A stretch of DNA of 64,000 nucleotides from Candidatus Lucifugimonas marina (lineage in GTDB: Bacteria > Chloroflexota > Dehalococcoidia > Lucifugimonadales > Lucifugimonadaceae): NCBI GenBank assembly GCA_029593915.1, contig CP046147.1, positions 620,001 through 684,000 of the forward strand. Reading direction: 5' to 3'. Positions 62,029 through 64,000 of the stretch are shown here, piece after piece; position 1 is the first letter of the stretch, and the number at the start of each line of letters is the position of its first letter. Under the pieces are notes generated by a model. The model saw only the letters and a program-made list of their open reading frames with translations. It did no database searches and was not told where the DNA came from. A program made the position numbers and the translations under genes.

Positions 62029-62679
62029 ATGAAGCTATCCGCTCCCATGCGTCTGTTTGTAGTTGACGACCACAGAATATTTACTGACGGTCTTATTGAG
62101 TTACTTTCATCGGAAGATGATTTCGATGTAGTTGGCAACGCCTCGTCAATCAGCGATGCCAAGCTCACGATCTGTAACGCCAATGCCGACGCTGTCATCA
62201 TTGACGTTCATCTCCCCGATGGTGACGGTTTTTTGCTCCATGAATGGATGACTGAAAACTGTAAGTCCGATCTGCCGAAGATGCTGTACGTCACCGGAGA
62301 CGACCGAGTCACATCGATCAACCGCGCCATAACGCTTGGTGCCATGGCATATCTCGATAAAACCGGCGGATGGGAAGAAGTAGCGAACGCACTACGCCGT
62401 TCGGCAACAGGTTCAAAAACGCTCGGCACGAACATAGCCTCGAAACTCGCCGAATACTCGTTCACACCCGAAACCACCGACACCGAACTATCACTCAGAG
62501 AAAAAGAAATCCTTAAAGGAATCTCGAACGGCCTAACTGCCAAAGAAATGGCTGCCGACCTAAACCTCGCACTCCCCACTGTAAGAACCTACGTTTCGAG
62601 AATGTTCAAAAAACTTGGTGCGAAAGACAGAGCCCACGCCGTTTCGATCGGCTACGCACGCGGCCTGATCGGCTCCTGA
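62029..62679 (+). CDS. NarL/LuxR-family response regulator
   Basis: A 216-residue two-domain regulator. The receiver has the acidic pair in FVVDDHRIFTDGL, phospho-Asp in AVIIDVHLPDGDG, Thr in MLYVTGDD and Lys in YLDKTGG. The LuxR-type HTH is at about 150-205 (LSLREKEILKGISNGLTAKEMA, LALPTVRTYVSRMFKKLGA). It should activate or repress target promoters when phosphorylated. No kinase adjoins. ATG at 62029; ATG at 62047 is possible. Confidence 0.93.
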   Translation: MKLSAPMRLFVVDDHRIFTDGLIELLSSEDDFDVVGNASSISDAKLTICNANADAVIIDVHLPDGDGFLLHEWMTENCKSDLPKMLYVTGDDRVTSINRAITLGAMAYLDKTGGWEEVANALRRSATGSKTLGTNIASKLAEYSFTPETTDTELSLREKEILKGISNGLTAKEMAADLNLALPTVRTYVSRMFKKLGAKDRAHAVSIGYARGLIGS

Positions 62680-62749
62680 CTCAAGCACTCGCAGATCTCT
62701 CACACCACACCTACACCCCGAACGTCGCTTGCCAAAGTAAAATAGTTGG

Positions 62750-63766
62750 ATGACCAATTCTTCAGCTAATTCATCAAACGTTCCAACCGCGCCCGATATT
62801 GAAGTCAAAGACATCACCGTCGCTGCGCTCTACCACTTCGCGAAAATCGAAAATCCGGCAGAAAAGCAAACACCGCTCCTAAACCTTTGCCGAACAGAAG
62901 GTATTACCGGAACACTCATCCTCGCCGAAGAGGGAATTAACGGAACAATCGATGGTCCTCAAAAAGGCATCGACGCAGTTCTCGAACACCTCCATAGCTG
63001 GCCTGGGATAGAAGGTATCGAGGTCAAATACTCCTATAGCGATACCCAAAACTTCAGCCGGATGAAGGTCAAAGTCAAAGACGAGATCGTCACGATGGGC
63101 AAGGCTTATATCGATTCGAACGACGATGCCGGCACGTACGTCGATCCCGCTGAATGGAACAAAATCATCAGCCGAGACGACGTCTTGGTAATCGACACCC
63201 GCAACAGTTTCGAATTTGGTGTCGGCCGCTTCAAAAACGCAGTCGACCCTGTAACCCAAACCTTTCGAGAATTCCCAGACTGGGCCGATCTGCTTGCATC
63301 AGGACCTGAAAAGCCAAAAGCACTCGCCATGTATTGCACTGGCGGAATCCGCTGTGAAAAAGCCACCGTCTACATGAAAGATATCGGCTTCGACGAGGTA
63401 TACCACCTCAAAGGCGGAATCCTAAAATACCTCGAAGAAATTCCCGAAGAAGAAAGCCTCTGGGAAGACGAATGCTTCGTATTCGACCACCGAGTCTCGC
63501 TCAAACACGGACTCGTCGAAGGCGATTACATGCTCTGCTACGGCTGCCAGAATCCAATCTCGCCTGCCGACCGCGAATCTCCAATGTACGAAGCCGGCGT
63601 CAGCTGCCCACACTGCGACGACTCGCTATCGAACGAAGATCGAGCACGCTTCCGCGAGCGTCAGCTACAAATCAGGCTCTCGAAAGAACGCGGCGAAAGC
63701 CACATCAAAGACAACGCATCTTCACGCCCTTACAACAAACGGCGTAAAAAGAAAAAACAAGCGTAG
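62750..63766 (+). CDS. trhO: tRNA uridine(34) hydroxylase TrhO (rhodanese family)
   Basis: TrhO (YceA) hydroxylates uridine 34 of certain tRNAs using molecular oxygen. The 338-residue protein has the N-terminal acylphosphatase-like domain (LCRTEGITGTLILAEEGINGTI) and a rhodanese domain with catalytic CTGGIRCEK, then a cysteine-rich zinc segment (MLCYGCQNPI, VSCPHCDDSL) and a Lys-rich tail. It is A/C-rich on the coding strand, unlike genes before 60 kb. ATG start at 62750. Confidence 0.93.
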   Translation: MTNSSANSSNVPTAPDIEVKDITVAALYHFAKIENPAEKQTPLLNLCRTEGITGTLILAEEGINGTIDGPQKGIDAVLEHLHSWPGIEGIEVKYSYSDTQNFSRMKVKVKDEIVTMGKAYIDSNDDAGTYVDPAEWNKIISRDDVLVIDTRNSFEFGVGRFKNAVDPVTQTFREFPDWADLLASGPEKPKALAMYCTGGIRCEKATVYMKDIGFDEVYHLKGGILKYLEEIPEEESLWEDECFVFDHRVSLKHGLVEGDYMLCYGCQNPISPADRESPMYEAGVSCPHCDDSLSNEDRARFRERQLQIRLSKERGESHIKDNASSRPYNKRRKKKKQA

Positions 63767-63791
63767 CTGCCTGATATCAATCTAAAGAAGA

Positions 63792-63819
63792 GCCCTTGCT
63801 AACCCGCGAGGGCTTTTTT
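63792..63819 (+). terminator. Rho-independent terminator after trhO
   Basis: The stem gcccttgc / gcgagggc (one G-T pair) closes a taaccc loop and is followed by six T residues. Nothing recognisable follows to the window end. Confidence 0.92.
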
Positions 63820-64000
63820 GATTTCGAACGAGCACTGCCAATTGGTTCGCCCTCAGCCACTTCGCCAGCATCTTATCCGCCGTCTAATCACTCATACATC
63901 AAGCGTTATCACCCGCTCATGATTGATAACATGTGCGCAATCGAGTAGTCAGGGCTGGAAGTAACCTCAGTTCCTCGACTACAAAAGTCGCTATGCCAAT

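Noticed and set aside
63820..64000. Gene or RNA at the right window end
   Set aside because: No ORF with a ribosome site and no RNA fold was recognised in the last 180 bases.

Overview
The window looks like part of a bacterial chromosome of roughly 50% G+C, most plausibly from the Chloroflexota (SAR202/Dehalococcoidia-like). That placement is an inference. It rests on an archaellin-like gene, a coenzyme F420 gene (cofE), a B12-dependent lifestyle (cobalamin riboswitch, B12-type ABC importer, cobQ), many degradative accessory enzymes (SDR, amidohydrolase, double cupins, HAD dehalogenase, RraA, SMP-30) and the absence of recognisable peptidoglycan or outer-membrane genes. No rRNA or phylogenetic marker alignment was available to settle it.

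Layout. 0-4.7 kb: the end of one secreted protein and a complete 1074-residue secreted multidomain protein, both ending in lysine-rich tails. 4.7-6.4 kb: an unusual Ser/Thr kinase and a P-loop kinase-like gene. 6.7-12.7 kb: the translation block tRNA-Thr, tRNA-Tyr, tRNA-Thr, tuf, rpmG, secE, nusG, rplK, rplA, L10 leader, rplJ, rplL, which stops without rpoB/rpoC. 12.7-18.3 kb (minus strand): GAF histidine kinase, MMPL/RND exporter, SDR. 18.7-22.9 kb: a surface protein with an LPATG-type C terminus, a DUF2723 membrane protein and cofE. 23.4-28.9 kb: small zinc protein, SufR-like regulator, cobalamin riboswitch, and a BtuC/BtuF/BtuD-type importer. 29.2-36.3 kb: a six-gene complex-iron-sulfur-molybdoenzyme operon (Tat-exported catalytic subunit, four-cluster ferredoxin, NrfD membrane subunit, small membrane protein, TorD chaperone, and a large multi-cluster iron-sulfur protein), with a CRP/FNR-like site upstream. 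36.4-47.8 kb: pyrophosphatase-like protein, CobQ, histidine phosphatase, LolD/FtsX-type ABC system, epimerase, MobA, DUF3179 protein. 48-54.6 kb: catabolic enzymes. 55-58 kb: archaellin-like gene and tandem-receiver regulators. 58.2-60.6 kb: CrcB, UBP zinc finger, SMP-30, HNH protein. 60.66-61.89 kb: an IS3-family insertion sequence. 62-63.8 kb: NarL-type regulator and TrhO.

The most striking global feature is a dense set of interspersed palindromic repeats in nearly every intergenic gap up to 59 kb. Family A ends in a C-rich/G-rich hairpin (ctcccccgtgacgggggag). Family B ends in ...caggatgac or ...cggggtgac. Family B copies all appear to read in the same direction on the plus strand regardless of gene orientation; family A is mostly so, with three degraded inverted copies. 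Some copies sit in-frame inside proteins (two places in cobQ, one in the alcohol dehydrogenase), one provides the ATG of a cupin gene, and one lies between two copies of the 3' end of the RraA-family gene. The plus strand is G/T-rich up to about 60 kb and A/C-rich after about 62 kb, so the IS lies at a compositional switch.

Functional links. MobA and TorD fit maturation of the molybdoenzyme. The riboswitch, importer, CobQ and phosphatase fit corrinoid uptake and assembly. The tandem receivers next to the archaellin gene may control motility or surface filaments, but only proximity supports that.
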